64,000 bases of DNA from Caulobacterales bacterium (GCA_020638525.1 JACKIL010000004.1:224084-288083), one strand, 5' to 3'; positions 26,141 through 35,855 are shown, numbered from the stretch's first letter. The notes: generated from the letters alone by a model not told the origin. Translations and numbers: made by a program.

Positions 26141-26174
26141 AGCCCGCTGCAGGCCCCCTTGCAGCGGGCTTTTT
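26141..26174 (+). terminator. Terminator after the VPLPA-CTERM gene
   Basis: A 10-bp perfect stem AGCCCGCTGC / GCAGCGGGCT with a 10-base loop ends in TTTTT. Confidence 0.92.
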
Positions 26175-26235
26175 GCTGCGCGCTTTCCTGGCAAGGCGCC
26201 ATCTCCCGTTCCGCCACGGCTGCGTTGGCGTTAGG

Positions 26236-26252
26236 GTGTCAAAAAAAGACAC
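26236..26252. promoter_or_regulatory. Inverted repeat GTGTC-A7-GACAC before the acyl-CoA synthetase
   Basis: GTGTC and GACAC flank seven A residues, ending ten bases before the start codon and next to its ribosome-binding site. It may be an operator or a leader hairpin. No regulator gene is adjacent. Confidence 0.45.
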
Positions 26253-26261
26253 TTTAGGGAG

Positions 26262-27818
26262 ATGCCTGTGGATTGTTCGGCGCGCGAGAGAATCATCAAT
26301 CCGCCCGTTATTGCAGATGTCATTCGCGAGCAGGCGAGACGATATCCGGACCGGGTCGCGCTGACCTTCGAAGGCAAGAGCTACACCTTCTCTGAAATGA
26401 ACGAGCGCTCGAACCGGGCCGCGCAGGCGCTGCTCGGTCTCGGGATCGGGCCGGGCGACCGCATCGCCTGGGTCGCGCGCAATGTCGCGACCTTCTGGCA
26501 CGCGCTCTTTGCCGCCACCAAGATCGGCGCGGTGATGACGCCCATCAACTGGCGGCTCGCCCCGCCGGAGATCGCGGCGATTCTCGCCGACTCGCAGGCG
26601 AAGATCTTCGTCGCCGAACAGATGTTCCTCGATGCGCTGAACGCCGTCGAAGGCTTCGCCCCGCCGCGCACCTTCGTGCTCGAGTCCGGGGGAGCGAACT
26701 GCTTCGACAGGCTGATCGACGGCAGCGAGGCGATCGAGCCCGATTACAAGCCGAAGCACGACGATGTCGTCGTCCAGCTCTACACGAGCGGCACGACCGG
26801 GTTGCCGAAGGGCGTCCTTCTAACCAATCGCTGCTACCACGCCGTCGGGGAGGCTGGCCTCAAGCGCGGCGTCATCATTCCGCGCTCGGATGATGAGTCG
26901 ATCCTCCATTCGCTGCCGCATTTCCATGTCGCCGGCGTCAATTTCGGGATCATGGGCATGTCGCGCGCTATGCCCGTCATCCAGCATCGGCAGTTCGATC
27001 CGGCGGCGATCGTGAAGGAGGCGCAAGGCGCAACGCCGCTGACGTCGTTCCTCGTTCCGGCGATGATCATGATGATCGTCGAAGCGGCGAAGGCGATGAA
27101 GCTGCCGCTCAGCGCATTTTCCTGTGTCAGCTACGGCGCCGCGCCGATGCCGGAGCCTCTCCTCGATGCGGCGATCAAGATGTTCCCGAATGCGCGTTTC
27201 CTGCAGTTCTACGGCATGACGGAGACGACGGGCGGCGCGACTGTTCTTGACCCGGAAGATCACGAGAAGGGCAAGAAACAGCGCGTTTCCGCAGGCACGC
27301 CCTTGCCCGGCTCTCATATCAAAATCTGCGATCCTGCAACGGGAAGCGAACTGCCGCAGGGCGCGACGGGCGAGATCGTCATCCGGAATGGTTTCATCAT
27401 GAAGGGCTACTGGAACCGGCCGGGCGCGACGGCGGAAGCCATTCGCGACGGCTGGTACTGGTCGGGCGACGCCGGCCATTTCGACGAGAACGGCTTTCTC
27501 TATGTCGTCGACCGCATCAAGGACATGATCATCTCGGGCGGGGAGAACATTTATCCGGCGGAAATCGAGAATGTGCTCGCCGCGCATCCCGGCGTGCTTG
27601 AAGCGGCGGTCATCGGCGTTCCTGATGAGAAGTGGGGCGAAGTCGTGAAAGCGTTCGTCGTCAAACGCGCGGGCGCGTCGCTGACGAGCGATGAGATAAT
27701 CGACTATCTGCGACCGAATATTGCGGGCTTCAAATTGCCGAAGACGGTCGCCTTCCTCGACGCTTTGCCGCGCAATCCTTCCGGCAAAATCCTGAAGACT
27801 TCGCTGCGCAAGATGTAA
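26262..27818 (+). CDS. Acyl-CoA synthetase (AMP-binding, FadD-like)
   Basis: A 518-residue adenylate-forming enzyme that activates a carboxylic acid to its CoA thioester through an acyl-AMP. The P-loop [11 protein letters not shown], the GMTETTGG motif, [18 protein letters not shown] and the C-terminal lysine region FKLPKTV...[10 protein letters not shown] are all present. The overall pattern is that of fatty-acid/FadD3-like ligases rather than PaaK phenylacetate ligase. TTTAGGGAG lies before the start. The acid is unknown; the nearby acyl-CoA dehydrogenase suggests fatty-acid or related beta-oxidation. Confidence 0.9.
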   Translation: MPVDCSARERIINPPVIADVIREQARRYPDRVALTFEGKSYTFSEMNERSNRAAQALLGLGIGPGDRIAWVARNVATFWHALFAATKIGAVMTPINWRLAPPEIAAILADSQAKIFVAEQMFLDALNAVEGFAPPRTFVLESGGANCFDRLIDGSEAIEPDYKPKHDDVVVQLYTSGTTGLPKGVLLTNRCYHAVGEAGLKRGVIIPRSDDESILHSLPHFHVAGVNFGIMGMSRAMPVIQHRQFDPAAIVKEAQGATPLTSFLVPAMIMMIVEAAKAMKLPLSAFSCVSYGAAPMPEPLLDAAIKMFPNARFLQFYGMTETTGGATVLDPEDHEKGKKQRVSAGTPLPGSHIKICDPATGSELPQGATGEIVIRNGFIMKGYWNRPGATAEAIRDGWYWSGDAGHFDENGFLYVVDRIKDMIISGGENIYPAEIENVLAAHPGVLEAAVIGVPDEKWGEVVKAFVVKRAGASLTSDEIIDYLRPNIAGFKLPKTVAFLDALPRNPSGKILKTSLRKM

Positions 27819-27837
27819 GCGCCGGGTTCTTTCCGAG

Positions 27838-27863
27838 TGCGCAGAGTGCTATCACTCTGCGCA
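27838..27863. other. Perfect 11-bp hairpin between genes
   Basis: TGCGCAGAGTG-CTAT-CACTCTGCGCA lies in the 64-base gap between the synthetase and the SnoaL-like lipoprotein. No T-run follows, so it is not a canonical terminator; it may act as an mRNA processing or stability element. Confidence 0.6.
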
Positions 27864-27882
27864 TTCAGAGAAGGGGCCTTTC

Positions 27883-28377
27883 ATGAGAATTCTGCTTGCA
27901 GTGCTGCTCGCGCCGCTGCTGTTCGCCTGCGCGAAGACCGAGACTGGCGAGGCGACTTCCGTCGCTGTCACCGATGAGGGCGCGGCTTCAAAGCTCGCCG
28001 TGCAGGCCGTCTATGACGGCTTCGCTACGGGCGACATGGAGAAAGTCGCAGGCGCGATGTCGCCGGACATCGTCTGGAATGAAGCCGAAAGCGCGCCTTA
28101 CGCCGATAATAATCCTTATGTCGGCCCTGACGCCATCTTCTCCGGGCTCTTCGCGCGCCTTGGCGGCGAGTGGGATCACTTCGAGGCGATCCCCGCGCAG
28201 ATGGTCGCGGAAGGCGGCGATGTCGCCGTGTTCGGCCGCTATCACGGAACACATCTCGCGACCGGCAAGACGCTCAATGCGCAGTTCGTTCACCACTGGA
28301 TGGTGAAGGACGGCAAGATCGCTTCGTTCCAGCAATATACGGATACGGCCCAGCATGTGGCCGTGATGAGCGAATAG
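27883..28377 (+). CDS. SnoaL/NTF2-like lipoprotein
   Basis: A 164-residue product with a lipoprotein signal (lipobox LLFAC, Cys16) followed by an NTF2/SnoaL-like domain from about 35 (VQAVYDGFATGDMEKVAGAMSPDIVWNEAES and KIASFQQYTDTAQ). This should be an envelope-anchored small-molecule-binding or hydrolytic protein. No catalytic site can be named. It follows the acyl-CoA synthetase on the same strand and is convergent with the acyl-CoA dehydrogenase gene. The start is supported by AAGGGG upstream and the intact signal sequence. Confidence 0.82.
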   Translation: MRILLAVLLAPLLFACAKTETGEATSVAVTDEGAASKLAVQAVYDGFATGDMEKVAGAMSPDIVWNEAESAPYADNNPYVGPDAIFSGLFARLGGEWDHFEAIPAQMVAEGGDVAVFGRYHGTHLATGKTLNAQFVHHWMVKDGKIASFQQYTDTAQHVAVMSE

Positions 28378-28382
28378 GGCGC

Positions 28383-29558
28383 TTAAACGCCCATCTGGCG
28401 CGCGGCGAGGTCGAGCATGATCTCTTCCGAGCCGCCGCCGATCGCCATCACCCGCACTTCGCGGTAGATGCGCTCAACCCTCTGCCCACGAATGAAACCA
28501 GCGCCGCCGAGGATCTGCATCGCTTCGCGCGCGCAGTACTCCATGGTGCGCGTCGCCTGAACCTTGAGGAGCGAAAGCTCCGCGACCGGCGCTTCGCCGC
28601 GCATGACGCGCCACGTGCAATTGTCAAGCAACGCCGACGATGCATGAACGTGGCGCACCATCTCCGCGAGTTTGTGGCGGATCACCTGATGCTTTGAGAG
28701 CGGCTTGCCGAAAGTTTGCCGCTCGCGTGCCCATGCGGCCGCGTCTTCGATGCAGACGCGGGAGAAAGCGATCGCCTGCGTCGCCATCGACAGGCGCTCC
28801 ATGTTGAAGTTCGTCACGATGCCCGCGAAGCCGCCATTCTCGACGCCGATGAGATTCTCCGCGGGCACGCGCACATCGTCGAAATGGATGGCCGCGGTGT
28901 CCGACATCCACCAGCCCATTTTGTCGAGCTTCGTGCGGGAAACGCCTGGCCGGTCCGCTTCGATGAGAAGGAAGGAAAGCCCGCCCGCGCCGTCGCCGCC
29001 CGTGCGCACGGCGACCGTCAGGAAGTCAGCGCGGCAACCGGTCGTAATGAAAGTCTTCTCGCCATTGACGATGTAATCGGCGCCGTCGCGCACGGCGCGC
29101 GTTTTGATGCTTGCGACATCCGACCCGCCGGACGGTTCGGTGACGCAGAGCGCGATGAGCTTTTCGCCCGCAAGAACGGGCGGGGCGATGCGCGCTTTCA
29201 ATTCGTCCGAGCCCAGAGCAATGACCGGCGGCAGGCCGATGCCATGCGTCAGGAGCCCCGCGATAAGCCCGCCCGCGCCAGCGCGCGCCAACTCCTCCGA
29301 CACGATAAGCGTGTGGAAAAGATCGACGCCCTCGCGCACCCCGCCAAATTCCTCCGGATAGCCGACGCTGAGCAGGCCGACCTCCGCCGCCTTCCGGTGC
29401 AGCTCGCGCGGGAAACCGCCGGCCTCATCCCACGCGTTCACATTGGGCATGATCTCGCGGTCGACAAAGGCGCGCACGCTGCGCCGCCACGCCTCATGCG
29501 CGTCCGTGAGGTGCGGCGAGGGAAGACGGGTTGAATCGAAGTCGAGGGGCGCTGTCAT
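28383..29558 (-). CDS. Acyl-CoA dehydrogenase
   Basis: A 391-residue flavoprotein that oxidises an acyl-CoA to the 2-enoyl-CoA and passes electrons to ETF. The FAD/substrate motifs LCVTEPSGGSDVASI, ITTGCRADFLTV and the C-terminal QILGGAGFIRGQRVERIYREVRVMAIGGGSEEIMLDLAARQ are clear. The glutamate in GGGSEEIM is near the usual position for the long- or branched-chain type. The start at MTAPLDFD gives the normal length; a 15-residue longer form is possible and neither has a good ribosome-binding site. The substrate is unknown. Confidence 0.9.
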   Translation of the reverse strand: MTAPLDFDSTRLPSPHLTDAHEAWRRSVRAFVDREIMPNVNAWDEAGGFPRELHRKAAEVGLLSVGYPEEFGGVREGVDLFHTLIVSEELARAGAGGLIAGLLTHGIGLPPVIALGSDELKARIAPPVLAGEKLIALCVTEPSGGSDVASIKTRAVRDGADYIVNGEKTFITTGCRADFLTVAVRTGGDGAGGLSFLLIEADRPGVSRTKLDKMGWWMSDTAAIHFDDVRVPAENLIGVENGGFAGIVTNFNMERLSMATQAIAFSRVCIEDAAAWARERQTFGKPLSKHQVIRHKLAEMVRHVHASSALLDNCTWRVMRGEAPVAELSLLKVQATRTMEYCAREAMQILGGAGFIRGQRVERIYREVRVMAIGGGSEEIMLDLAARQMGV

Positions 29559-29634
29559 GGGCGAACTATGCTGCCGCGCATTCCAGGGCGGCAAGTGCGT
29601 CATGCAGTTGATTGGTTAGGCGCTTCCTTTCACT

Positions 29635-29722
29635 GTCATCCCCGGGCTTGTCCCGGGGATCCATCGACTTGTGAATGCGCCCCGGAAGGCCCGTGGATGG
29701 CCGGAACAAGTCCGGCCATGAC
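29635..29722. repeat. GTCAT...ATGAC dispersed palindromic repeat, copy 1
   Basis: An 88-bp element starts GTCATCCCCGGGCTTGTCC and ends with the near-complement GGAACAAGTCCGGCCATGAC, each half with an internal hairpin. Related copies lie at 37230-37315 and 53134-53220. This is the REP/MITE-like family common in alphaproteobacteria. Confidence 0.85.
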
Positions 29723-29741
29723 GCCGAGGGGAGGAAGGGCC

Positions 29742-30347
29742 ATGAAACTCTATCATTGCAATCAGGCGCGCTCGATGCGCTGCGTGTGGGCGCTCGAAGA
29801 AATGGGGCTCGATTACGAGCTTGTCTCCATGCAGTTTCCGCCGCGGGCGTTTCACAAAGAGTACAAGGAAGTGAACCCGCTCGGCACCATTCCGGCGCTT
29901 GTCGACGGCGAGCTGATGATGACGGAGAGCGCAGGCATCTGCGAATATCTCGGTGTCAAATACGGGCCGACGCCGCTCGCCGTAACGCCGGATGAGAAGG
30001 AATACGGCCTCTATCTCAACTGGCTGCACCGCTCCGACGCGACGCTCACCTTTCCGCAAACGCTCATTCTTCGCTATGCGATGTTCGAGCCGGAAGAACG
30101 CCGCCAGCCGCAGGTTGCGGAGGATTACCGCGCCTGGTTCCTCGCGCGCTGGCGTTCGGTCGAGAGCACGCTGGAGACCCGCGACTATCTCTGCGCGGAC
30201 CGCTTCACCATGGCCGATATCTGCGTCGGTTATGCGCTGCACCTTGCAAGAACGATCGGCATTGACGACGCCTTCACGCCGTATGTGCTGAAATGGTGGG
30301 GGCGGATAACAGAGCGCCCGGCCTACAAGCGCGCTGTCGAACTTTAG
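29742..30347 (+). CDS. Glutathione S-transferase family protein
   Basis: A 201-residue two-domain GST. The thioredoxin-like N terminus has SMRCVWALEEMGLDYE and the glutathione-binding NPLGTIPALVDGELMMTESAGICEYL; the helical C-terminal domain contains the FTMADICVGYAL N-capping motif. It conjugates glutathione to electrophiles or isomerises substrates; the substrate is not predictable. GAGGAAGG precedes the start at 29742. It lies just downstream of the palindromic repeat. Confidence 0.93.
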   Translation: MKLYHCNQARSMRCVWALEEMGLDYELVSMQFPPRAFHKEYKEVNPLGTIPALVDGELMMTESAGICEYLGVKYGPTPLAVTPDEKEYGLYLNWLHRSDATLTFPQTLILRYAMFEPEERRQPQVAEDYRAWFLARWRSVESTLETRDYLCADRFTMADICVGYALHLARTIGIDDAFTPYVLKWWGRITERPAYKRAVEL

Positions 30348-30455
30348 AGCCGCCGGTCGCGGCTTCGAAACGCTTCGCCGCATGACGCGGCGGCCCGGCT
30401 TCCCGCATTTGCGATTCCTGCTTAGGTGCGTTTTACAAACGTAGCAGGAGCCGTC

Positions 30456-31445
30456 ATGAAGTCGATCGCCGTCGCTTTTTCATTCCTTGTTTCCGCACTC
30501 GCGCCGGCTGTCGCCGCGGAGCCCCTGACAGCATCCGAAGCGCGCGATGCAGCGCTCGACCTCGCGGCGAAGCTCGAAGAAGGCTATCTCGACCCCGCAA
30601 CTGGCGCCGCCTATGCGACGATGCTCCGCTCGCAAGTCGGGAAGGGCGCCTATGACGATTATTCCGACCTCGAAGCATTCGCCGAAAAGGTCACGCAAGA
30701 CATCGGCACGGTCTATCCCGACGGCCATCTGAAACTCAAAGTTTTCAAGGAGCCGAGCGATCAGGGAGAAGAGGCGCGCGAGCTTCCGCCCGCCTATGAA
30801 GAACCGCGCTGGATCGCCGACGGCGTCGTCTATTCGAAGTGGAACGTCTTCCCCAGCGAAGACAACACCATCGCCGCCGCCAAAAAGCTGATGGAGGATT
30901 ACGCCGGCGCGACAGCGATCATCTTCGATCTGCGCGAGCACCATGGCGGGCGCCTCGACGAGCAGGATGTTTTCTTCAGCTATCTCTTCGGCGAGCCGAC
31001 GCATCTCGTGACCATGCGCATCCGTCAGGGCAAGGGCGAATTCATGGCCGAAGCGTTCGACGCCATGCCGACGATGAAGCGCCAGCCCGCCGAGAACGGC
31101 GTCGACATCTGGGAGCATTGGGCGGCGCCCGTGAAAGGCGGCTCGCCCTGGTCGAAGGCGAAAGTCTATCTCCTGACGAGCAAGGTCACGGCTTCAGCCG
31201 CCGAACACTTTACGCTCGCGTTGAAAACGACGGGCCGCGCGACGCTCATCGGCGAACGCACGCGCGGCGCCGGCAATTTCGGCGGCGGTGAACGCATCGG
31301 CGAGCGATTTTACGCCTTCATCGCTGTCGGCCAGACAGTCGACCCGAAGACCGGCAAGGGCTGGGATGTCGTGGGGATCGAACCGGACATCGCGGTTCCT
31401 GCGGACGAGGCGCTTGATCGGGCGCTTGCGGAGATTGGGAAGTAA
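30456..31445 (+). CDS. S41-family peptidase (IRBP/TSPc type), exported
   Basis: A 329-residue protein with a Sec signal peptide (MKSIAVAFSFLVSALAPAVAA) followed by an N-terminal helical S41 region and a TSPc domain. The segment IIFDLREHHGGRLDEQDVFFSYLF and the probable catalytic serine in TSKVTASAAEHFTLAL match S41 tail-specific-protease-like enzymes; no PDZ domain is seen. The start at 30456 has AGGAG upstream. It is periplasmic or lipid-anchored and probably degrades peptides. A weak hairpin GCAGAT-N5-ATCTGC-TTT follows the stop. Confidence 0.88.
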   Translation: MKSIAVAFSFLVSALAPAVAAEPLTASEARDAALDLAAKLEEGYLDPATGAAYATMLRSQVGKGAYDDYSDLEAFAEKVTQDIGTVYPDGHLKLKVFKEPSDQGEEARELPPAYEEPRWIADGVVYSKWNVFPSEDNTIAAAKKLMEDYAGATAIIFDLREHHGGRLDEQDVFFSYLFGEPTHLVTMRIRQGKGEFMAEAFDAMPTMKRQPAENGVDIWEHWAAPVKGGSPWSKAKVYLLTSKVTASAAEHFTLALKTTGRATLIGERTRGAGNFGGGERIGERFYAFIAVGQTVDPKTGKGWDVVGIEPDIAVPADEALDRALAEIGK

Positions 31446-31540
31446 TCCAGTTGGCAGATCAACAATCTGCTTTCGATAAGACAGGAATGTCACTTAATAT
31501 AAGTATTATCGCCGTGAAGACATGATGGAGAGGGGGCTCC

Positions 31541-32095
31541 GTGGCGTTGGAAGAATATTTGTCGGAAGGCGAAGAAATTCTCTGGCGCGGCGTCCCTTCG
31601 TGGGGATTGATATTCCGCTGGTGGGATGTGTTCTACATCCCGTTCACGTTTGTATGGGCCGCGTTCTCCTTCTTCTGGACCTTGCTTGTGGTTAGCAGCG
31701 GAGCGCCGCCAGGTTTCGTATTTATGGGGTGTCTGTTCTCACTTTTCGGCATCTATATCTTCGCTGGACGTTTTGCTGTTGATATCGTCAGGCGCATCGG
31801 CACGCAGTACGCCGTGACTAACAAGCGCGCCATTATCCTCTCCGGAATATTCTCGAAATCTTTCGACGCGATGCGCATCCTTCCCAGCACCCGCATCAAA
31901 ATCAGCGGAAAGCGAAGGGGCTCCATCTATTTCGGTGAAGGGCACGGATTCTATGATATGTGGCGGTCATTCGCCCTCCTGTATGGGCCGGACCACCCTT
32001 TCGCATTTGAACGGATTCGGGATGTGCAGCGCGTTTACGAAATTGTGCTTTCGGTTCAGGAGCAAACGCTGAGCGCCAGTAAGAGCGCTGGCTGA
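31541..32095 (+). CDS. Bacterial PH-domain membrane protein
   Basis: A 184-residue protein with an EEILWRGVPSWG opening, two hydrophobic segments at about 25-50 and 55-78, then a PH-like stretch (TQYAVTNKRAIILSG...STRIKISG). This arrangement matches small bacterial PH-domain/YdbT-like membrane proteins of unknown role. It starts with GTG after GAGAGGGGG. It is single and separated by 95 bases from the peptidase gene. Its GC is somewhat lower than that of its neighbours. Confidence 0.72.
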   Translation: MALEEYLSEGEEILWRGVPSWGLIFRWWDVFYIPFTFVWAAFSFFWTLLVVSSGAPPGFVFMGCLFSLFGIYIFAGRFAVDIVRRIGTQYAVTNKRAIILSGIFSKSFDAMRILPSTRIKISGKRRGSIYFGEGHGFYDMWRSFALLYGPDHPFAFERIRDVQRVYEIVLSVQEQTLSASKSAG

Positions 32096-32150
32096 TTCCG
32101 GCGCCTCGCAAGCCGCTTCCAAATCCGCGCCGCCCCTCTATCCTCGCCCC

Positions 32151-34631
32151 ATGCCCGATGGCGCGCTCTCAACCTCTGACCTGCCGCCCGTTTTCGCCGG
32201 ATGGTTCGCCGCGCGCGGCTGGCGGCCGCGCGCGCATCAGCTTGCGTGTCTTGAGGCGGCGCGGGGCGGGCGCTCGCATCTGCTGATCGCGCCGACGGGC
32301 GGGGGCAAGACGCTCGCAGGCTTCCTGCCGAGCCTGATTGAAATCGCAGAGGCGGGCGCGCGGCGCAGCAATTGTGAGCGGCGCGTCCACACGCTTTACA
32401 TATCGCCGCTGAAAGCGCTCGCAGTCGATATTGCGCGAAATGTCGAAACGCCGGTGCGCGAAATGGATCTGCCGATCCGCCTCGAAACGCGCACGGGCGA
32501 CACCCCCGCCTCGCGCCGGCAACGGCAGAAATATAATCCGCCTGATATTCTGCTCACGACGCCGGAGCAGGTGGCTCTGCTGCTTGCGAACAAGGATGCG
32601 GCGCGCTTCTTCGGCGGGCTCAAGACCGTCATCATCGACGAGTTGCATTCGCTCATCGGCGTCAAGCGCGGGCAATTGCTCGCGCTCGGCCTCGCGCGCC
32701 TTCACCGCCTCGCGCCGGGGCTTCGCTGCGTCGGGCTCTCCGCGACCGTGCCGGACCCGCAGCCGCTTCTCGATTTCCTGACGCCGCAAAATGCCGGTGT
32801 GGACGAGGCGGCGCTCATCCGCGCCGAAGGCGGCGTGAAGCCGATCGTCCGGGTGCTGAATTCGGAGAACCGTATTCCGTGGGCGGGGCATTCGGCGCGT
32901 CATTCCTGGACGGAAGTCTATGAGGCGATCAAGGCGTCGAAGATGACGCTTGTCTTCGTCAACACGCGCAGCCAGGCGGAGATGACGTTTCAGGCGCTGT
33001 GGTCGATGAATGACGACAACCTGCCGATCGCGCTGCATCACGGCTCGCTCGATGTAGAGCGGCGCCGGAAAGTCGAAGCCGCCATGACGCGCGGTGGGCT
33101 TCGCGCGGTCGTCTGCACGTCGACGCTCGATCTCGGCATAGACTGGGGCGATGTCGATCTCGTGATCCAGATCGGCGCGCCGAAGGGCGCAAGCCGCCTC
33201 ACGCAGCGCATCGGGCGCGCCAATCATCGCATGGATGAGCCCTCGGAGGCGCTGCTCATTCCGGGCAATCGCTTCGAAGTGCTCGAATGCATCGCTGCGA
33301 AAGACGCACTCGACGAAGGCGCGCTCGACGGCGAAGCCCCACGCGACGGCGCGCTCGATATTCTCGCCCAACATGTTCTCGGCATGGCGTGCGCGGAACC
33401 CTTCTTTCCGGACGAGCTTTTCGCGGAAGTCATTTCATCGGCGCCGTATCGCGACCTGCCGCGAGAGACATTCGACGAGATTCTCGAATTCGTCGCGACG
33501 GGCGGTTATGCGCTCAAGACCTATGAGCGGTTCAGGCGCATCGTGAAGACGCCGGAAGGGCGCTATCGCGTGCGCAATCCGGAGACGGCGCAGCAATACC
33601 GCATGAATGTCGGCGCGATCGTCGAAGCGCCCGCTTTCAATGTGCGGCTGGTGTCGACGAAAGGCCCGCGCCGGCCGGGGCGTATTCTCGGCACAATGGA
33701 AGAGTGGTTCATCGAAGGCTGCGCGCCGGGCGATACGTTTCTGTTCGCGGGCGAAGTGTTGCGCTTTGAGGGCGTCGACGGGCCGGATGCGCTCGTCACG
33801 CGCGCGCCCGATGAAGACCCCAAAATCCCGAGCTGGAATGGCGGCAAGTTTCCGCTGACGACCTATCTCGCCGAGCGCGTGCGCAAGATGATCCATGACC
33901 GCAAATCATGGCGCGCTATGCCGGACCCGCTCCGCGAATGGCTCGAGATGCAGCGCGAAGTCTCCGTCATTCCAAAACCGGATGAACTGCTCGTCGAAAC
34001 CTTTCCGCATACGAACCGCTTCTTCCTCGTCTGCTATCCGTTCGACGGCAGACTCGCGCATCAGACGCTTGGAACTTTGCTGACGCGCCGGCTGGAGCGT
34101 CTCGGGCTTCAGCCCATGGGCTTTGTGCCGACGGAATACTCGCTCTCCATCTGGGGCCGGCAGGATATGAGCGGCGTCGACATGGCGGCGCTCTTCGATG
34201 AAGACATGATGGGCGACGATCTTGAAAGCTGGCTTCAGGAATCCGTTCTGATGAAGCGCACCTTCCGCGACTGCGCTGTCATTGCGGGGCTTATCGAGCG
34301 GCGCTATCCGGGCGTGCAGAAAACGGGAAGGCAGGTCTCGTTCTCAGCGGACCTCATTTATGACGTCTTACGCGAGCACGAGCCGAACCATGTGCTGATG
34401 AAGGCCGCTTGGGCGGATGCTGCGGGCGGTTTCCTCGATCTCAAGCGCCTGTCGAACCTGCTTGCGCGCATCAAGGGCAAAATCCGCCGGTCGGACTTGA
34501 CCCGCGTTTCGCCGCTCGCGATTCCGGTTATGCTTGAGATCAACAAAACGGTCATTCACGGCGAAGCACAGGAAGCGATGCTGAAGGAAGCTTCCGACGC
34601 GCTCATTGCGGAAGGAATGCGGCGTGCCTGA
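32151..34631 (+). CDS. lhr: Ligase-associated DNA damage response DEXH helicase (Lhr type)
   Basis: An 826-residue superfamily 2 helicase. Walker A is APTGGGKTLAGF, motif II DELH, motif III LSATVP, and the C-terminal helicase motifs TSTLDLGIDWGDVDLV and QRIGRANHR are present. The Lhr core domain follows. This is the short bacterial Lhr-C1 form usually encoded with a PdeM phosphoesterase, an ATP-dependent DNA ligase and an exonuclease. Here only pdeM is adjacent (8-base overlap). It is presumed to translocate on single-stranded DNA during repair. Confidence 0.93.
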   Translation: MPDGALSTSDLPPVFAGWFAARGWRPRAHQLACLEAARGGRSHLLIAPTGGGKTLAGFLPSLIEIAEAGARRSNCERRVHTLYISPLKALAVDIARNVETPVREMDLPIRLETRTGDTPASRRQRQKYNPPDILLTTPEQVALLLANKDAARFFGGLKTVIIDELHSLIGVKRGQLLALGLARLHRLAPGLRCVGLSATVPDPQPLLDFLTPQNAGVDEAALIRAEGGVKPIVRVLNSENRIPWAGHSARHSWTEVYEAIKASKMTLVFVNTRSQAEMTFQALWSMNDDNLPIALHHGSLDVERRRKVEAAMTRGGLRAVVCTSTLDLGIDWGDVDLVIQIGAPKGASRLTQRIGRANHRMDEPSEALLIPGNRFEVLECIAAKDALDEGALDGEAPRDGALDILAQHVLGMACAEPFFPDELFAEVISSAPYRDLPRETFDEILEFVATGGYALKTYERFRRIVKTPEGRYRVRNPETAQQYRMNVGAIVEAPAFNVRLVSTKGPRRPGRILGTMEEWFIEGCAPGDTFLFAGEVLRFEGVDGPDALVTRAPDEDPKIPSWNGGKFPLTTYLAERVRKMIHDRKSWRAMPDPLREWLEMQREVSVIPKPDELLVETFPHTNRFFLVCYPFDGRLAHQTLGTLLTRRLERLGLQPMGFVPTEYSLSIWGRQDMSGVDMAALFDEDMMGDDLESWLQESVLMKRTFRDCAVIAGLIERRYPGVQKTGRQVSFSADLIYDVLREHEPNHVLMKAAWADAAGGFLDLKRLSNLLARIKGKIRRSDLTRVSPLAIPVMLEINKTVIHGEAQEAMLKEASDALIAEGMRRA

Positions 34632-35346
34632 CAATGCGGCGATTAATGCGGCGATTGAAGTCAACGGAGAAAGCCTCGTCGCGACGGCGGCGGGCGCTCT
34701 CTATTGGCCGGCGCAAGAAGCGCTCATCGTCGCCGATCTCCATTTCGAGAAGGGCTCGTCCTTCGCGCGGCGCGGCGTGATGCTGCCGCCTTACGATACG
34801 CGCACGACCTTGAAGCGGATGAAGGTGCTCGCCGAACGCTTCCAGCCGCGCGCCATCGTCTCGCTGGGCGACGCCTTCCACGAGACAGGCGCTGAAGCGC
34901 GCATGGACGAGGAAGACGCCACGCTGCTCGACGCGCTGATGGCGGGGCGCGAATGGATCTGGGTGCTCGGCAATCACGACCCCGCGCCGCCGACGCGGTT
35001 TGCGGGAGAGGTCTGCGAAGAAATGAAACTCGGCTCGCTCGTGTTGCGCCATGAGCCGACGCAAGGCGCGGCGCCGGGCGAACTCGCTGGTCATCTTCAC
35101 CCTTGCGCGCGCGTGCGCGCCGATGGGAGCACGCAAAGGCGACGCTGCTTTGCGTCCGATAGCGAACGGATGATCCTTCCGGCTTTCGGCGCCTATGCGG
35201 GCGGGCTCAACGTGCTCGACGAAGCCTATGCTGGCATGTTCGGCGAGCTGACGGCGTGGGTGATGGGCGCGCGCGGCGTATATCCGTTCGCTTCGGGAGC
35301 GCTAGTGCGCGATCCTCAGAGCCCGGCGCAGCGCGCGGCAGGATAG
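34624..35346 (+). CDS. pdeM: Ligase-associated metallophosphoesterase/endonuclease PdeM
   Basis: A 240-residue calcineurin-like phosphoesterase. All metal-binding motifs are present: VADLHFEKG, SLGDAFHE, LGNHDP and GHLHP. It is coupled to lhr, starting at a GTG that overlaps the helicase stop, with AAGGAA upstream; an earlier TTG is less well placed. The family acts in DNA damage response with the ligase-associated helicase. Confidence 0.92.
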   Translation: MPDNAAINAAIEVNGESLVATAAGALYWPAQEALIVADLHFEKGSSFARRGVMLPPYDTRTTLKRMKVLAERFQPRAIVSLGDAFHETGAEARMDEEDATLLDALMAGREWIWVLGNHDPAPPTRFAGEVCEEMKLGSLVLRHEPTQGAAPGELAGHLHPCARVRADGSTQRRRCFASDSERMILPAFGAYAGGLNVLDEAYAGMFGELTAWVMGARGVYPFASGALVRDPQSPAQRAAG

Positions 35347-35351
35347 GCTGA

Positions 35352-35789
35352 TTATTGGGCCGAGGCTGGCGCGGCGTCCGGCTGGCGCATTTCCTCGGGC
35401 TCGAGCCCGTGGCGGCGCAGCGCATCGCATGACCAGTAATCGCCGGAAGCGCAGGCGGAGCGCATGAGAGCCTCGCCGCCGGTCTTGTCCACGGAGGTTC
35501 CCTGTCCGCGATAGGTCATGTCGCCGGCATAGCCGCAGGCGAACTTGCTGCCCGCCGAGCAGCCTTTCTGGGCGTATTTGAGCGCCAGCGCTTCGTCCTT
35601 GGGAAGCTCCCGGCCGTGACGATAACGCACGGCGAGAAGAGCGCAGCTCGATGCCTTGCCGGCCGTGCAGTCGGCGTCGAGCATTTCGCTTGTCATTGGG
35701 GCCGCGAAGGCGCGGGTAAGCGCGAGGCCGGTCGCGAGAACCGCCGCCGCGAGGATCAGGAAACAGAGCGCTGTCAACCGATGAGACAT
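35352..35789 (-). CDS. Sel1-like cysteine-rich exported protein, paralogue 1
   Basis: A 145-residue product with an N-terminal hydrophobic segment (8-29) and two Sel1/TPR-like repeats: DCTAGKASSCALLAVRYRHG and GCSAGSKFACGYAGDMTYRGQG, then a third partial copy ending SACASGDYWSCDAL. Each repeat has a cysteine pair, as in Helicobacter cysteine-rich Hcp proteins, where the pairs form disulfides. It is probably periplasmic and binds proteins. It is tandem with a related gene 66 bases upstream. Confidence 0.78.
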   Translation of the reverse strand: MSHRLTALCFLILAAAVLATGLALTRAFAAPMTSEMLDADCTAGKASSCALLAVRYRHGRELPKDEALALKYAQKGCSAGSKFACGYAGDMTYRGQGTSVDKTGGEALMRSACASGDYWSCDALRRHGLEPEEMRQPDAAPASAQ

Positions 35790-35855
35790 GGCTCCTGCGA
35801 TGCAGGAACCGGGCCAAATGGGGTAGATTTCCGGGAGGGCTTTACGCCCTAAAAC

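Noticed and set aside
26262..27818. Phenylacetate-CoA ligase (paaK)
   Set aside because: Length (518) and motifs are those of FadD-like acyl-CoA synthetases rather than the about 430-residue PaaK family, and it is far from the paa operon.
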